The position numbers were made by a program, and so were the translations under genes. Below the pieces are notes generated by a model, which was not told where the DNA came from, did not search any database, and saw nothing but the letters and a program-made list of their open reading frames with translations. Shown here in pieces: positions 1-9,179 of a DNA stretch of 64,000 nt. The stretch lies in NCBI GenBank assembly GCA_016791475.1, contig JAEUWI010000042.1, positions 1-64,000 on the forward strand. Reading direction: 5' to 3'. The stretch is from Candidatus Hydrogenedentota bacterium. Its GTDB lineage: Bacteria; Hydrogenedentota; Hydrogenedentia; Hydrogenedentales; JAEUWI01. The stretch's first letter is position 1. Each line of letters begins with the position of its first letter.

Positions 1-84
1 CCATAAGACCCATAAGACCCATAAGACCCATAAGACCCATAAGACCCATAAGACCCATACGACCCATACGACCCATACGACCCA
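1..84. repeat. 9-bp tandem repeat array
   Basis: Six copies of CCATAAGAC (1-54) are followed by three of CCATACGAC (55-81) and a partial CCA. The array runs directly into the stop codon of the membrane protein gene on the minus strand (TCA at 85-87), so it forms the 3' untranslated region of that gene. It touches the window edge and may be longer. The unit length of 9 bp recurs in other spacers of this window with different words. Confidence 0.95.
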
Positions 85-2007
85 TCAGGGTGCGCGTTTC
101 AACACCAGATACCCCGCACTTTCCCCCTTCGGGGGCCAGGGCACATACACCTTTCCCTCGGTCAGGCTCAGCACGATGGTAGCACGTTCCGCGTGGTCTT
201 CCACACGCCCGTACCAGTCGAGGTGCACCCGCGAATCCGCGTGGAACCAGCGGTGGGCATCGGTGATTTTCTCTCCTGAAACCAATGTCACGATGACCGA
301 CCGGTCGCGCATGAAATCGATGGCGGTGATGCCGGCGTCGGATTCTTTTTCGGCCTCGCCACGGGGCTGGCTGCTCAGTCCGGCCACTTCCCAGTGGCCC
401 ATGACGGCCATGGCCTCGCGCCAGTAGGCCTTCTCGCCGAAGCGCAGGCGCGCGCCTTCGACGGGGCCGTCCTGCATGGCCATGCTGATGCCGGTGATGG
501 CGACCAGGATTATCGGCGTGGCGATGCAGGTAACGTAGAAGTTTGTACTCAGACGCCACACAGAATCATCCGCCGCTACAGCCGCGTCGGGCGACTTCCG
601 GGCATATTTCGGTTGGCCCAGCATCAGCAGCAACGCCGTGGCGGCGCCCGCGAAGGCGAGGAAGGTCATGTCCACGATGGGGTGCTCCTCTCCCTTGCCG
701 CCCGGCAGCATCTGGGCAAAACCGGTGACGACCGTGGCCCACATCAAGAAGAGCAGCACGAAAGAACCCTTGCCAAATGCGGTCTGTGGCGCGAGGGCGA
801 GTTGATCGCGACCGTAGAGGCGCAATGCGTAGACCCCGAGCGCGCTGAGCACGAGTCCGCCGATGACATACCAGATCCATGGGGGAAGTCCCGCCACGGG
901 ATCGTGGGTGATGACCTCGTAGCGGTAGAGCCAACGCTCGGGCCCGCGGCGAACGTTCATCCAGAGCAGGGCGATGATCACCACGAAAACGGCGAACACA
1001 TCCAGCGGCTTGCGCGGCGCGTCTTCTTCGGCCGGAGCCAGGCCGCCGCGCAGCAGCCTCGCGACACCGAGGGCTATGGCGAGGCCCATGAGTAATCCGA
1101 AGGTCTCTTCGGCGATCTTCCACTGCATCATGCCGCCCCAGGAGGCAAAGGGGCCCCATTCCACGCGAATGGGATGGCGGATGAATACCGCGAGGGCAAA
1201 AGCAAGTCCGCCGCCGACGATGCCATAGCACGCGAGGAGCAGGGCTGCGCGGTTGCGGGTGCGCACGAGGTAAACCAGCAGGGTGATGAGAATGCCGAGC
1301 ACGCCCCCCCAGCTTTCGCTGCGATAGGGCGGGCCGAGTTGGAGTCCCCCGAATTTCGTCAGGCAGAGATAGCCCGCGAGCCACGCGACCGCGCCCCATA
1401 CGAAGAGCATGGCCTCGCGACGCTCGGCAGGACGCAGAATGGCGTGAAGACCGCAGGCCAGGAGTGTTATGACCGCCGCGAAGATGTCGCCATCGTCAAA
1501 GTGCTGTGCGACGAGGCGTTCGTAGCTGTCGCGGATGCCGTGGTTGAAGAAAAGGAAGAGATAGACCGCGAGAAAGGCCGCCGACATCGTGATGAAAGGC
1601 CGCACAAGGCGGTCCAGCGCGGAGCGCGGCAGGGTGAAGGCCAGGCCGAGAATCGCGCCGCCAATCCCGGCCCAGAGCGCGCCGAAAAAGAAAAGCATGG
1701 CATACGCGTAAAGCACATCGGGAAAGGAGTCGCTCACGGCGTACATGGTCTGCTCCATGTAACTCAGGGAGCCACCCCAGGCCCAGCCTACCGCTCCGCA
1801 CAGGCCCGCTACCGCACTTCGTCGGAACCAGTCGGTGCGACCGGAGGCCAGGCAGAGCGCCAGCCCCAGCAGCGCTCCCGGCACCATGGCGCCCCCTTCA
1901 TGACCCACAATACCCCGATAGCCCCAGCCATAGGCCATGACGAGCGCGGTGAGGAGGTAGAGGGGGGCTAGACTCGATCTACTGACTTTCGATTCCTGTG
2001 TTGCCAT
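85..2007 (-). CDS. Polytopic membrane protein of unknown function
   Basis: A 640-residue protein with many hydrophobic segments (roughly 12 or more predicted by eye, spread over residues 12-500), followed by a soluble C-terminal part of about 120 residues. The region after the Lys-rich stretch near residue 465 contains another membrane segment before this soluble tail. The ATG at 2007 has a GGAGAG sequence just upstream. No catalytic motif or transporter signature is recognisable to me, and I would not assign a function. It is followed at its stop codon by the 9-bp repeat array at 1-84. The upstream neighbour is a secreted hydrolase on the same strand, 79 bp away, so cotranscription is possible. 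The spacer between them (2008-2086) has weak 9-bp periodicity built from ACTGAGTGG-like and GTCCACC-like words. Confidence 0.8.
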   Translation of the reverse strand: MATQESKVSRSSLAPLYLLTALVMAYGWGYRGIVGHEGGAMVPGALLGLALCLASGRTDWFRRSAVAGLCGAVGWAWGGSLSYMEQTMYAVSDSFPDVLYAYAMLFFFGALWAGIGGAILGLAFTLPRSALDRLVRPFITMSAAFLAVYLFLFFNHGIRDSYERLVAQHFDDGDIFAAVITLLACGLHAILRPAERREAMLFVWGAVAWLAGYLCLTKFGGLQLGPPYRSESWGGVLGILITLLVYLVRTRNRAALLLACYGIVGGGLAFALAVFIRHPIRVEWGPFASWGGMMQWKIAEETFGLLMGLAIALGVARLLRGGLAPAEEDAPRKPLDVFAVFVVIIALLWMNVRRGPERWLYRYEVITHDPVAGLPPWIWYVIGGLVLSALGVYALRLYGRDQLALAPQTAFGKGSFVLLFLMWATVVTGFAQMLPGGKGEEHPIVDMTFLAFAGAATALLLMLGQPKYARKSPDAAVAADDSVWRLSTNFYVTCIATPIILVAITGISMAMQDGPVEGARLRFGEKAYWREAMAVMGHWEVAGLSSQPRGEAEKESDAGITAIDFMRDRSVIVTLVSGEKITDAHRWFHADSRVHLDWYGRVEDHAERATIVLSLTEGKVYVPWPPKGESAGYLVLKRAP

Positions 2008-2086
2008 GCGCTCTCCAAGTGAACTGAGTGGACTGTGTGAATCAGGTCCACCGTGTCCATTCTCCGCGGCGAATCCACGGTCTCCA

Positions 2087-3253
2087 CTACCGCTTTACGC
2101 CAAACTGCTGGTCGATCCAGGCATAGGCCATTTCACGGCCCTCTTTCGGAAAGCGGTGCTTCCCCGGAACCAGTTCGCCATGAAAGCGGCTCTCCTTGCC
2201 ATAAATCGCGTAGACGCTCTTGATCTGCTCATAAACGTCGGCGAGGTTGGCCGTTTCAGGGAAAATGTCATCTTCCAGCGTGGCCCAGTTGAAATAGGGC
2301 CGGGGCGCGAGGCAGGCCGCAATTTCGTGCCAGTCCAGGGGGGCCGAGGCCACATCCTCCACATAGAATCCCATGCGTGGCATGAGGGCCGTCAGATGGC
2401 TCCACCGATCCGGTCGGGGATCGGTGCGCAGGGTGGTGTAGCCACAACTGGCGACCACCAGGCTGATGCGCGGCTCGTGAATCGCCGCCATGATGGAACC
2501 ATAGGCCCCGTGGGAATGGCCGATGATTCCGATACGCCGTTTGTCCACATCGCCCCGCAAGTGAAGAAAGTCCACCACCCGGGAAATGTCCCAGTTCATC
2601 TTGCCGAAATAGGACCACTTCGGGTGGCGCTCGTAGAGCTTCATCGCATCGTGGTAGGGCTGCTCACCCGCGGGGATCCGCTCGCCGAAGCCAATCGCGT
2701 CGGGCACGATGCAGATATAACCGCGTTTCGCCAGTTCATCCGCGAAGGCCATCTCCGGGTCACCCGTGATGCCGCAGGCCTCATCTTTGCCTGGGGCCTG
2801 TGTCTGGTGGAGCACGATCATCGTGGGGGCCGGTGTGGAAACGGGTTTATCGGGCAGGAGCAGGTAGGCGGGAATAGCGTCATTCCACTCGCCGGGAATG
2901 TACAGGTGGATGCGCACGTAGCCCTCCATCGTCTCCGTGCCGAACATTTCCGGATCGGTTTTCACCCGCTCCAGTTCACCGGGCTGGCCCAGGATCGCCG
3001 CCAGGGTGGCCTTGATGTCATCGCGCTTGGCCTCCCAGGCGGCCGGGGTCGAAATCTTCTCCGTGGCGCCGGGCGCTGGATCGAGGAGGGGCAGCAGAGT
3101 CTTGAGGCCCGCCTGGGGCGTATTCAGGGCGGGCTTCTGCTCGCCCGTGGCCTTCTGCCAGTCTTCCCAGACGAAGCCGGGCCAGGCGGATGCGGCCTGC
3201 GCGATGGAGAACAGGATCGCGGCGGCGATCACGGCGGTCAGACGATTCTTCAT
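2087..3253 (-). CDS. Secreted alpha/beta hydrolase (dienelactone hydrolase / acetyl-xylan-esterase-like)
   Basis: A 388-residue protein with a Sec signal peptide (residues 1-23, ending ASA-W). The alpha/beta-hydrolase nucleophile elbow is GHSHG with Ser about 247. A likely acid residue lies in the DD pair of LEDDIFPE, and the catalytic His in PGKHRF near the C-terminus. The oxyanion region is around VLHQT (residues 147-151). The layout resembles the large dienelactone-hydrolase/acetyl-xylan-esterase relatives common in polysaccharide-degrading bacteria, so ester deacylation of an exported or polymeric substrate is inferred; the substrate is unknown. The start ATG at 3253 has GAAGGA about 8 nt upstream. 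Confidence 0.85.
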   Translation of the reverse strand: MKNRLTAVIAAAILFSIAQAASAWPGFVWEDWQKATGEQKPALNTPQAGLKTLLPLLDPAPGATEKISTPAAWEAKRDDIKATLAAILGQPGELERVKTDPEMFGTETMEGYVRIHLYIPGEWNDAIPAYLLLPDKPVSTPAPTMIVLHQTQAPGKDEACGITGDPEMAFADELAKRGYICIVPDAIGFGERIPAGEQPYHDAMKLYERHPKWSYFGKMNWDISRVVDFLHLRGDVDKRRIGIIGHSHGAYGSIMAAIHEPRISLVVASCGYTTLRTDPRPDRWSHLTALMPRMGFYVEDVASAPLDWHEIAACLAPRPYFNWATLEDDIFPETANLADVYEQIKSVYAIYGKESRFHGELVPGKHRFPKEGREMAYAWIDQQFGVKR

Positions 3254-3372
3254 GGTCGGTTCCTTCTCAATCCTTGCGCTTCGCGCCCCCGCGTGGGCTA
3301 GTATACGGGCGCGGGCCTCCCCCCGGCATGTGCCGCCCGCGACGGATTGTTATACGAATAAAGGAACTCGAA

Positions 3373-4410
3373 ATGCCAGCTTCCCCCCGCCCCCCCCTTG
3401 GCGCCGCGATCGTCGGTGCGGGTTTCATGGGCCAGACCTACGCCCGCTGTATTACGACCCTGGTGCCGGACTTGACCCTGCGCGCGGTGGCCGTGGGAAG
3501 CCGCGCGGGCGCGCTGGCGGAGGAGTACGGCGTCGCGCTGGAACCGAACCTGGAGGCGCTGCTGGCCCGGGACGACATCGACGTGGTGTGCATCGCGACG
3601 CCCCACGGGGTCCACGGGGCGCAGGCCCTGGCGGCGGCCGAGGCGGGCAAGCACCTCCTCATCGACAAGCCCATGGCCTGCACGGCGGCGGAATGCGATG
3701 CGATCCTGGCGGCCTGCGCGGAGCGCGAGCTGCGCTGCGACATCACCTATACCCAGCGACAGCGCATCGTCAACACGGAAATGAAACGACTCATCGACGA
3801 AGGCGCCCTGGGGCGGGTGCTGCACATTCACAATACGCAGGTGGTGCCCGAGGGCATGAAGACCACGCCGCAGTGGCAGTTGAGAAAAGAGAACGTGGGC
3901 GTTCTCATGGGGCACGGCATCCACAACATCGACCAGATCCGCTGGCTCACCGGCCGGGAGGTGGTGAAGGTTTTCGGCAAGGTGCGCGCCTTTGGACCCG
4001 ACTATGAAGTCGACTCGACCTCCGACCTGGTGCTCACGTTGGAAGATGGCACCGTGTGCACGATCTTCTGCACCTTCGAGGCGACCGCGCCGGGCATTCC
4101 CCGCATGGGCGGCTCCACCCAGGTGCTCCTGGAGCGCGGCAGCATCGACGCCGACTGGTACGGCGAACTCCGGGTGGCGGAGCAGGGCGGGGAATGGCGC
4201 GTGGTGGCGGCGCAGGAGAAAATCGACTGGCAGGGCAAGGGATTTCTCGATCCCGTGCGACTCGCCACGTATGCGAAGACCCTGCAGGCGCTGGTCGACG
4301 GCATTTACAGCGGCGATCTGCGGGGGACCGGTTGGGACGGACGGCAGGCGGTGGCCATCGCCGAAGCGGCCTACGAATCCAGCAGAACGGGTCAAGAGAT
4401 TAGCCTCTGA
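3373..4410 (+). CDS. Gfo/Idh/MocA family NAD(P)-dependent oxidoreductase
   Basis: A 345-residue cytosolic oxidoreductase. The N-terminal Rossmann motif GAGFMG lies at about residues 15-20, followed by the family signature DKPMA in the position of the usual EKP. The C-terminal half is the alpha/beta substrate domain with GHGIHNID, where the conserved His and Asp sit. I chose the ATG at 3373 because AAGGA lies at 3361-3365, and the reading frame upstream has no family similarity. Substrates in this family are sugars, inositols or related polyols; which one cannot be told. It diverges from the secreted hydrolase at 3253. Its stop codon overlaps an 18-bp palindrome. Confidence 0.9.
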   Translation: MPASPRPPLGAAIVGAGFMGQTYARCITTLVPDLTLRAVAVGSRAGALAEEYGVALEPNLEALLARDDIDVVCIATPHGVHGAQALAAAEAGKHLLIDKPMACTAAECDAILAACAERELRCDITYTQRQRIVNTEMKRLIDEGALGRVLHIHNTQVVPEGMKTTPQWQLRKENVGVLMGHGIHNIDQIRWLTGREVVKVFGKVRAFGPDYEVDSTSDLVLTLEDGTVCTIFCTFEATAPGIPRMGGSTQVLLERGSIDADWYGELRVAEQGGEWRVVAAQEKIDWQGKGFLDPVRLATYAKTLQALVDGIYSGDLRGTGWDGRQAVAIAEAAYESSRTGQEISL

Positions 4411-4426
4411 TTACAAATTTGTAATC
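4409..4426. repeat. Perfect 18-bp palindrome
   Basis: GATTACAAATTTGTAATC is a perfect palindrome with no loop, overlapping the last two bases of the TGA stop of the upstream oxidoreductase. It is AT-rich in a GC-rich setting. It could be an operator for the gene at 4568 or a weak 3' structure; there is no T-run after it, so a classical terminator is unlikely. Confidence 0.8.
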
Positions 4427-4567
4427 TCAGCACATCCAGATCCGTAACCCACGGGTGGCACCCTTCCGCCGAGGCAAGGATCAAGCGCCAGAGGCCGCAG
4501 CCGTGCAGTACGCTGCGACTCCACATATCAGGCGCTCCGACCCTGCCATAGCCGGAGGAATTCCGCC

Positions 4568-5200
4568 ATGCTTCGATGGGCCACAATTGCTTCACTGGTC
4601 GCGCTGAATCTCAGCATCTGGTATGGACCCTTTGAGTCCATCCGCGCCACAACCACCGCGGGCGACGGCACGGCGCAATCCACGACTACGGCCGAATTAC
4701 TCGCCCACGAAGGCAATCTGGACGCTGCACTGACGGCGTACCGGGATGCGGTATCCGCGCGGCCGGAGGATCCGACGGCCCACTTCGAGTACGCCCTGTT
4801 CTGCTACATGTACGCCGACTATCTGCGCGACGAAGCCGGATGGCGAATGGAGAACATCGTGTTGACGGTGCGGGACGGATTCTACCGAGCCCGGCGACTC
4901 GCGCCGGACAATTTTGAGCTGGCGTCGCAGTACGCCCTCTATCTCATGGACACCGAGTTCTTCGGCCAGTCGGTCAGCCGCGATCAGACGCTGGAGGCCT
5001 GGGACCATGTCATCGCTCTGATTCAAGAGCGCCACAGCGACGATCCCGCCTGGCCCTTCTTCACGGAGCACCTGAGCTACGCGCTATTGCAGCGCGCCCG
5101 GACCGAATCACGCTATGGCGAGACGGCAAACGCGGAGGCTACCCTCGCGGAAGTGCGGAAACTGTCTCCCGAATTCAGGATTCCGACCCACCTGGAATAG
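4568..5200 (+). CDS. TPR-like envelope protein, paralogue 1
   Basis: A 210-residue protein starting with a hydrophobic export signal or anchor (about residues 1-20). It continues with TPR-like helices: an AxxxGNLDAALTAYRDAVSxxPED unit at about residues 50-75 and further helical pairs. It is a clear paralogue of the gene at 5675: the same N-terminus (IASLxxLNLSxW), the same central YALxLMDxEFFG and the same C-terminal PEFRIP/PELRIP ending. Function unknown; a periplasmic TPR scaffold is inferred. The next paralogue begins about 470 bp downstream across a palindrome-rich spacer. Confidence 0.8.
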   Translation: MLRWATIASLVALNLSIWYGPFESIRATTTAGDGTAQSTTTAELLAHEGNLDAALTAYRDAVSARPEDPTAHFEYALFCYMYADYLRDEAGWRMENIVLTVRDGFYRARRLAPDNFELASQYALYLMDTEFFGQSVSRDQTLEAWDHVIALIQERHSDDPAWPFFTEHLSYALLQRARTESRYGETANAEATLAEVRKLSPEFRIPTHLE

Positions 5201-5249
5201 CCGTCCGCGTTGCGCCCGCACTACAGCAACGTTCATTCGGTCCCGGCCA

Positions 5250-5265
5250 CCTACCTATAGGTAGG
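5250..5265. repeat. Perfect 16-bp palindrome
   Basis: CCTACCTATAGGTAGG is fully self-complementary, about 50 bp after the stop of the first TPR-like paralogue. It has no T-run and may be a protein-binding site. Confidence 0.8.
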
Positions 5266-5463
5266 ACACAACTGTCCAAATTGAATCGACCACGCACCGT
5301 AGCGAACGCTGGCGTGCCGCTGGGCGTAGGTTTCCGCAACAGGAGTGACGTCCACGGGGCCGCGGCGATCTCCCGCAACCTGTTTTCAATAAACAACTTA
5401 ACACCAAAGAACCGGACCGCATCGCCCTGTGAAGATGGATGACCGGACACCATGCCAGATTTT

Positions 5464-5479
5464 TGGCACCAAACCTGCT
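5464..5479 (+). promoter_or_regulatory. Candidate sigma-54 promoter
   Basis: TGGCACCAAACCTGCT has the diagnostic GG (5465-5466) and GC (5477-5478) doublets exactly 10 bases apart. It matches the TGGCAC-N5-TTGC consensus at all positions except the first T of TTGC, and a T-run precedes it. It lies about 195 bp upstream of the second TPR-like paralogue. One chance match in 64 kb is possible. Confidence 0.45.
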
Positions 5480-5492
5480 TTGTGTGTGCATA

Positions 5493-5514
5493 CGCGATGT
5501 AACGTTGTATCGCG
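5493..5514. repeat. 22-bp near-palindrome
   Basis: Outer arms CGCGAT/ATCGCG surround a central AACGTT. The two unpaired dinucleotides would form G-U wobbles in RNA, so the transcript can fold perfectly. It lies just downstream of the candidate sigma-54 promoter. Confidence 0.7.
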
Positions 5515-5674
5515 CTCACACCCGGCGCCGGGAATCCCCGGGGCCGAAGGAATACCCGCCACGATTCGTGTCGGCAACGACGATTCTTGAGTAGTGCTTC
5601 GATCGTTCCGCTGCGTTCAGCCGCACCCCGGCGCCACCAGCCTGTCGAAGGTCCATCAACAAAGGAAGTGCATC

Positions 5675-6313
5675 ATGTTGAGAATGGCCCTGATTGCTAG
5701 TTTAATCGTTTTGAACTTATCTGTCTGGATGGGTCCGGCGGAAGTGCTTGCCGCGCGCGGCAAGGCTCTGCTCGATCGCGCACCGCGCTACGAGCGCGCC
5801 CAGCAATACGCCTACAAGGGCGACGTGAAGTCCGCCCTTGCGGAATACGAAGCCTTGATTCAGGCGGAGCCGAAGAACGCGAGCTATCGCGCGGAGTACG
5901 CGCTCCTCTGCTACAACGAGAGCGATTTGCTCGTGGGGACCCTTGGTCGGAGCCGCGCCGAGGTAATCGCCACCGTGCAGCGGGAAATGATGGCGGCGCG
6001 GGATCTGTCCCCGAAGGACTACAGCGCATCGGCACAGTACGCCCTGGCCTTGATGGACGAGGAATTCTTCGGCACCGAACTCCCGATTGAGGTCATTGTG
6101 GAGGCGTGGAACCACACCATCGCCCTGGTGCGCGAACTTCGCGAAAACACGCCCGGCTGGACCGACTACGACATGGCCATCGCCCACGCGTGCCTCCAGT
6201 TGGCCCGGGCGGAACACCGCTACGGTCGCGACGCGGAAGTGAACCGCTATCTGAAGCAGGCGCTGGATCTGGAACCTGAGCTGAGAATTCCCAGTGACCT
6301 GATCGAGTCTTGA
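5675..6313 (+). CDS. TPR-like envelope protein, paralogue 2
   Basis: A 212-residue protein, paralogous to the gene at 4568. An N-terminal hydrophobic signal or anchor (residues 1-25) is followed by a TPR-like unit (YKGDVKSALAEYEALIQAEP, about residues 45-64) and three further helical pairs. It shares YALALMDEEFFG and the PELRIP end with its neighbour. I chose the ATG at 5675 because AAAGGAAG lies at 5661-5668 with 6-7 nt spacing; the frame upstream has no similarity to the paralogue. The pair probably arose by tandem duplication. Function unknown. A sigma-54-like promoter and a near-palindrome lie upstream. Confidence 0.85.
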   Translation: MLRMALIASLIVLNLSVWMGPAEVLAARGKALLDRAPRYERAQQYAYKGDVKSALAEYEALIQAEPKNASYRAEYALLCYNESDLLVGTLGRSRAEVIATVQREMMAARDLSPKDYSASAQYALALMDEEFFGTELPIEVIVEAWNHTIALVRELRENTPGWTDYDMAIAHACLQLARAEHRYGRDAEVNRYLKQALDLEPELRIPSDLIES

Positions 6314-6323
6314 ACGACCCCGG

Positions 6324-9179
6324 CTATTTCACCGCCACCTTGAGCGTGGCGGTGATTTGCCGTGCCCAGACGTCCGCCTCGCGCTGCCAGTTCTCCGCGC
6401 CATAGGACGTGGGGTATTGGGCGCCACGGCGCCAGCCACCGAGGATCCAGTAGCGGAAGCGGTTGCCGTCAGGCTTGCATACCGCCCGCCGCTCCACATC
6501 AAGCTGCTGCACGGTGGGTTTTGCGGAACCGTCCAGCGCCAACGCGAGGCCGATCTCACCAATATCGTCGCCCTGGCGCCCCCAGACGGACAGCACGTTG
6601 CCGGAGCGCCCATTGACACCTTCCGCCAGGTTCATCAGTCCGGGCGCGATGGTGGCTCCCTCCAGCCCTTCGGGCAACTGGACATTGATCTCGGTCCCCG
6701 CGTTGCGTGCATAGATGAAGCAGCGCAGGTTGACCTTCTTCTCGGGCTGATCGGGGAAGACATTGCTGGCGATAATCTCCACCGCCGCGCGCACGGGACC
6801 GGAACCAAGCACCTTGTGCTCGAAGGTCACGTGCCCCTCCCCCGCCGGACTCTGTACGGGGTATTCCTTGCCGTCGAGATAAATCGTCAGGCCGCCGAGG
6901 CCGCTGGTCTTGCCTACATGGAGCGCGTCGATGCCCCAGTCTTGCTCGGCGTGGTAGTTTACGTCGATGATCGGGTAGATCAACCGTTCCGCGCGCGGCT
7001 TGAGCTGCACCTGCTTGCCGAAGAAATCGAACTGGCCGGTGTAGAAGCGGAACGCGCCCGCGTCGGATTCCCAGGCGACATAGGCCGGGTTGTCGAGGAC
7101 GGCGTTGGTGAGTTTGGGGTATTCCTGAGAAGCATCACCCTCGGGCATGTAGTACACATGGAAGGTCGTCTTTCCCGACGCGGGAACGTCGGAGACGAAA
7201 GTCAGCTCCTCCTTCCCATCATGGCCCCAGTTGTCCATCTGATGCGCAAGCACCCGCCAGTCTACCCGGCGGTCCCCATGAACCACGGCGCAGTCTCTAC
7301 CGTTGAAGTCCGCCGCCTGCGCACGAAGCGAGTCCACGTCGATGGCCACGGGTCGGTCCTGCAACACGGGGACACTCGCGAGACTGCCGTGGTCACCGAT
7401 CACGAGGGTAACCCGCTTCGTATACGTCTTCCCATTCAAGGTCAACGCCGGAATCGCCTTCGGGTCCCGCTTCAGGCTGGCGACCTTTGCGAGTTCCTTC
7501 GCCGCGCCGGCATAGTCGCCGGCGCTGTAGGCCTTATCCACCTTCTCCCAGCCCAACTTCTCGCCCAATGCGGCCTTTGCGGCAACGAAGACTTTGTCCC
7601 GCGCCAGCTCTACGTAAAAGCGAGCACCAGCGGGGGTATTGCGGATTCGCTGACCGATTTCGGTCTCGGGGTGAACATCCGCGAGGGGGCCGCTGAAGTA
7701 GTCGATGACGGCCTGCGCGTCGGCGGGCGTTGAGCCCAGGGCCTCCGTGGCGGTGTCGATGAAGTGCTGGCCGTCTTTCAGTGCCCTTTCGATGGCGGGC
7801 TTGTAGACGCCGGGCAGTGCTTCGAATTCGAGGGCGTAGGTCTTGTCGCCGGGCTTCAGCATCTGGCGAATGTCAATGGCGCCGTCCGCGTTCACGTCGA
7901 TGGCGCGGGTATCGAGCTGGCCGTCGCCATCTTCGTCTTTCCAGGTCTGGGCGGCATCGAGCACGCCATCCAGATTGAAATCGATGTCCATGTAACCGTA
8001 CTCGGCCCCCATGAGGTGGAGGCGCTGATCGACTTCATCAAAGTACAGCGCCAAAGGCGACGCGGGCTTCGCGGTCACTTCCACGCGCTTGTTGAAGGGC
8101 GACGAGGGCGGACCGCCGACCTGTTCGAAGTCGCCGTGCTTGGATTTGGCGTTGAGGATGCCCTCCCACCGCTCGTGGGGATCCTGCTCGGGTTTCTCGT
8201 CCGTGTTGCTGTTGATCTCGTCCCACGTGAGCATGGCCTTGCCCCACTTTGCCTGCTGGCCGAATTCCTTCGTCTTGTTCCAGGGCAACAGGGGCAGGGT
8301 ATCCACGCCGCGAATGTTCAGCGCCTCCGTGTGCCATGCGGCGGAGGACAAGCCCTCGGCGGGCGGCAGGGCGGTGACGGAGAAGTCATAATTGTGCGTG
8401 TCGCGGCCATAGGCGTCGTCGTCCGCGTCGATGCTGTAGCGGAGGTTCTTCACGGCCTCGCCCACGGCGCTGACGCGCACCACGACTTCGCTGGCCTGAT
8501 CACCGTCCGGGTCGTAGAATGCAAAGGGATCTTCCCACACGTTCACCCACTTTTCATCGTCCACGGTAAGCCGGAACTGATAGAAAAGCTCGTCACCGCT
8601 GAAGTGCGTGCGCCACTGACACAAAGGCTGGTAATAGGTGCCGTTGACGTCGTACCAGAGGAGGTTGTCGTCGCCGATGTCCATGGCCCACCAGACGGTC
8701 ATGTCATCCTTCTGGTCCTGCCAGTTCTTGTTGTAATAGAGCCCCATCTGGTCCACATCGTTGTCGCCGTCGTCGTCCACGTAGTCCGCCACCACGTCGA
8801 TGTAGCCGTCCGCGTCCCAGTCGAAGAAGTAGAGATCGCTGTCCGTGTCGGGTCGCCCAGTTTTGTCGAAGTCGCCATCTTCATCCACGGCGCGCACGAG
8901 AATGATTTCCTTGTCGTGGCGGTAGGCCGTATCGATGTACCAGGCTTCATCCGTCTGCCCGTCGCCGTTGGTGTCCAGCGCCAGCTTTTCTCCGGCGGGC
9001 AGGGCCTTCACCTCGGCGATGCGCTCGGGGGCAATGAGGCGGGACTTGCCGAAAATGCGCTCGAATACGATGGTATTCTTCGGCGATCCGACGGCGTCCT
9101 CCTGGGCGCGGGCTACGGAAGCGGCGGCGAAGATCGGCAGTAAAAGGGCAAGATAAGCACAAGGCAAATAGGGGCGCAT
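6324..9179 (-). CDS. Secreted DUF4861-like protein with Asp-rich calcium-loop repeats
   Basis: A 951-residue exported protein. The start ATG at 9179 gives a clean Sec signal (residues 1-25, ending ARA-Q); the frame continues upstream without a signal. The N-terminal half has many Asp-rich EF-hand or thrombospondin-3-like loops of the type DxNxDGxxD and DxDxDGxxD (TNGDGQTD, DEDGDFD, DADGYID, NLDGVLD, DEDGDGQLD, NADGAID). The C-terminal part from about residue 640 contains VAWESDAGAFRFY and YHAEQDWGIDALHVGKTSGLGG, which I recognise as the DUF4861 type seen in polysaccharide-degrading bacteria. A role in handling extracellular polysaccharide is inferred only. The gene converges with the TPR-like paralogue at 5675. 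Confidence 0.8.
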   Translation of the reverse strand: MRPYLPCAYLALLLPIFAAASVARAQEDAVGSPKNTIVFERIFGKSRLIAPERIAEVKALPAGEKLALDTNGDGQTDEAWYIDTAYRHDKEIILVRAVDEDGDFDKTGRPDTDSDLYFFDWDADGYIDVVADYVDDDGDNDVDQMGLYYNKNWQDQKDDMTVWWAMDIGDDNLLWYDVNGTYYQPLCQWRTHFSGDELFYQFRLTVDDEKWVNVWEDPFAFYDPDGDQASEVVVRVSAVGEAVKNLRYSIDADDDAYGRDTHNYDFSVTALPPAEGLSSAAWHTEALNIRGVDTLPLLPWNKTKEFGQQAKWGKAMLTWDEINSNTDEKPEQDPHERWEGILNAKSKHGDFEQVGGPPSSPFNKRVEVTAKPASPLALYFDEVDQRLHLMGAEYGYMDIDFNLDGVLDAAQTWKDEDGDGQLDTRAIDVNADGAIDIRQMLKPGDKTYALEFEALPGVYKPAIERALKDGQHFIDTATEALGSTPADAQAVIDYFSGPLADVHPETEIGQRIRNTPAGARFYVELARDKVFVAAKAALGEKLGWEKVDKAYSAGDYAGAAKELAKVASLKRDPKAIPALTLNGKTYTKRVTLVIGDHGSLASVPVLQDRPVAIDVDSLRAQAADFNGRDCAVVHGDRRVDWRVLAHQMDNWGHDGKEELTFVSDVPASGKTTFHVYYMPEGDASQEYPKLTNAVLDNPAYVAWESDAGAFRFYTGQFDFFGKQVQLKPRAERLIYPIIDVNYHAEQDWGIDALHVGKTSGLGGLTIYLDGKEYPVQSPAGEGHVTFEHKVLGSGPVRAAVEIIASNVFPDQPEKKVNLRCFIYARNAGTEINVQLPEGLEGATIAPGLMNLAEGVNGRSGNVLSVWGRQGDDIGEIGLALALDGSAKPTVQQLDVERRAVCKPDGNRFRYWILGGWRRGAQYPTSYGAENWQREADVWARQITATLKVAVK

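Larger units (their letters stand above)
5201..5674. other. Palindrome-rich intergenic spacer
   Basis: No gene is seen in these 474 bases. They hold a perfect 16-bp palindrome (5250-5265), a 22-bp near-palindrome (5493-5514), CCCGGCGCCGGG (5521-5532), CCCCGGGG (5536-5543) and a sigma-54-like promoter (5464-5479). All lie between the two TPR-like paralogues. Confidence 0.75.

Noticed and set aside
5521-5543. CCCGGCGCCGGG and CCCCGGGG as a terminator of the first TPR-like gene
   Set aside because: They lie over 300 bp from the stop codon and no T-run follows.
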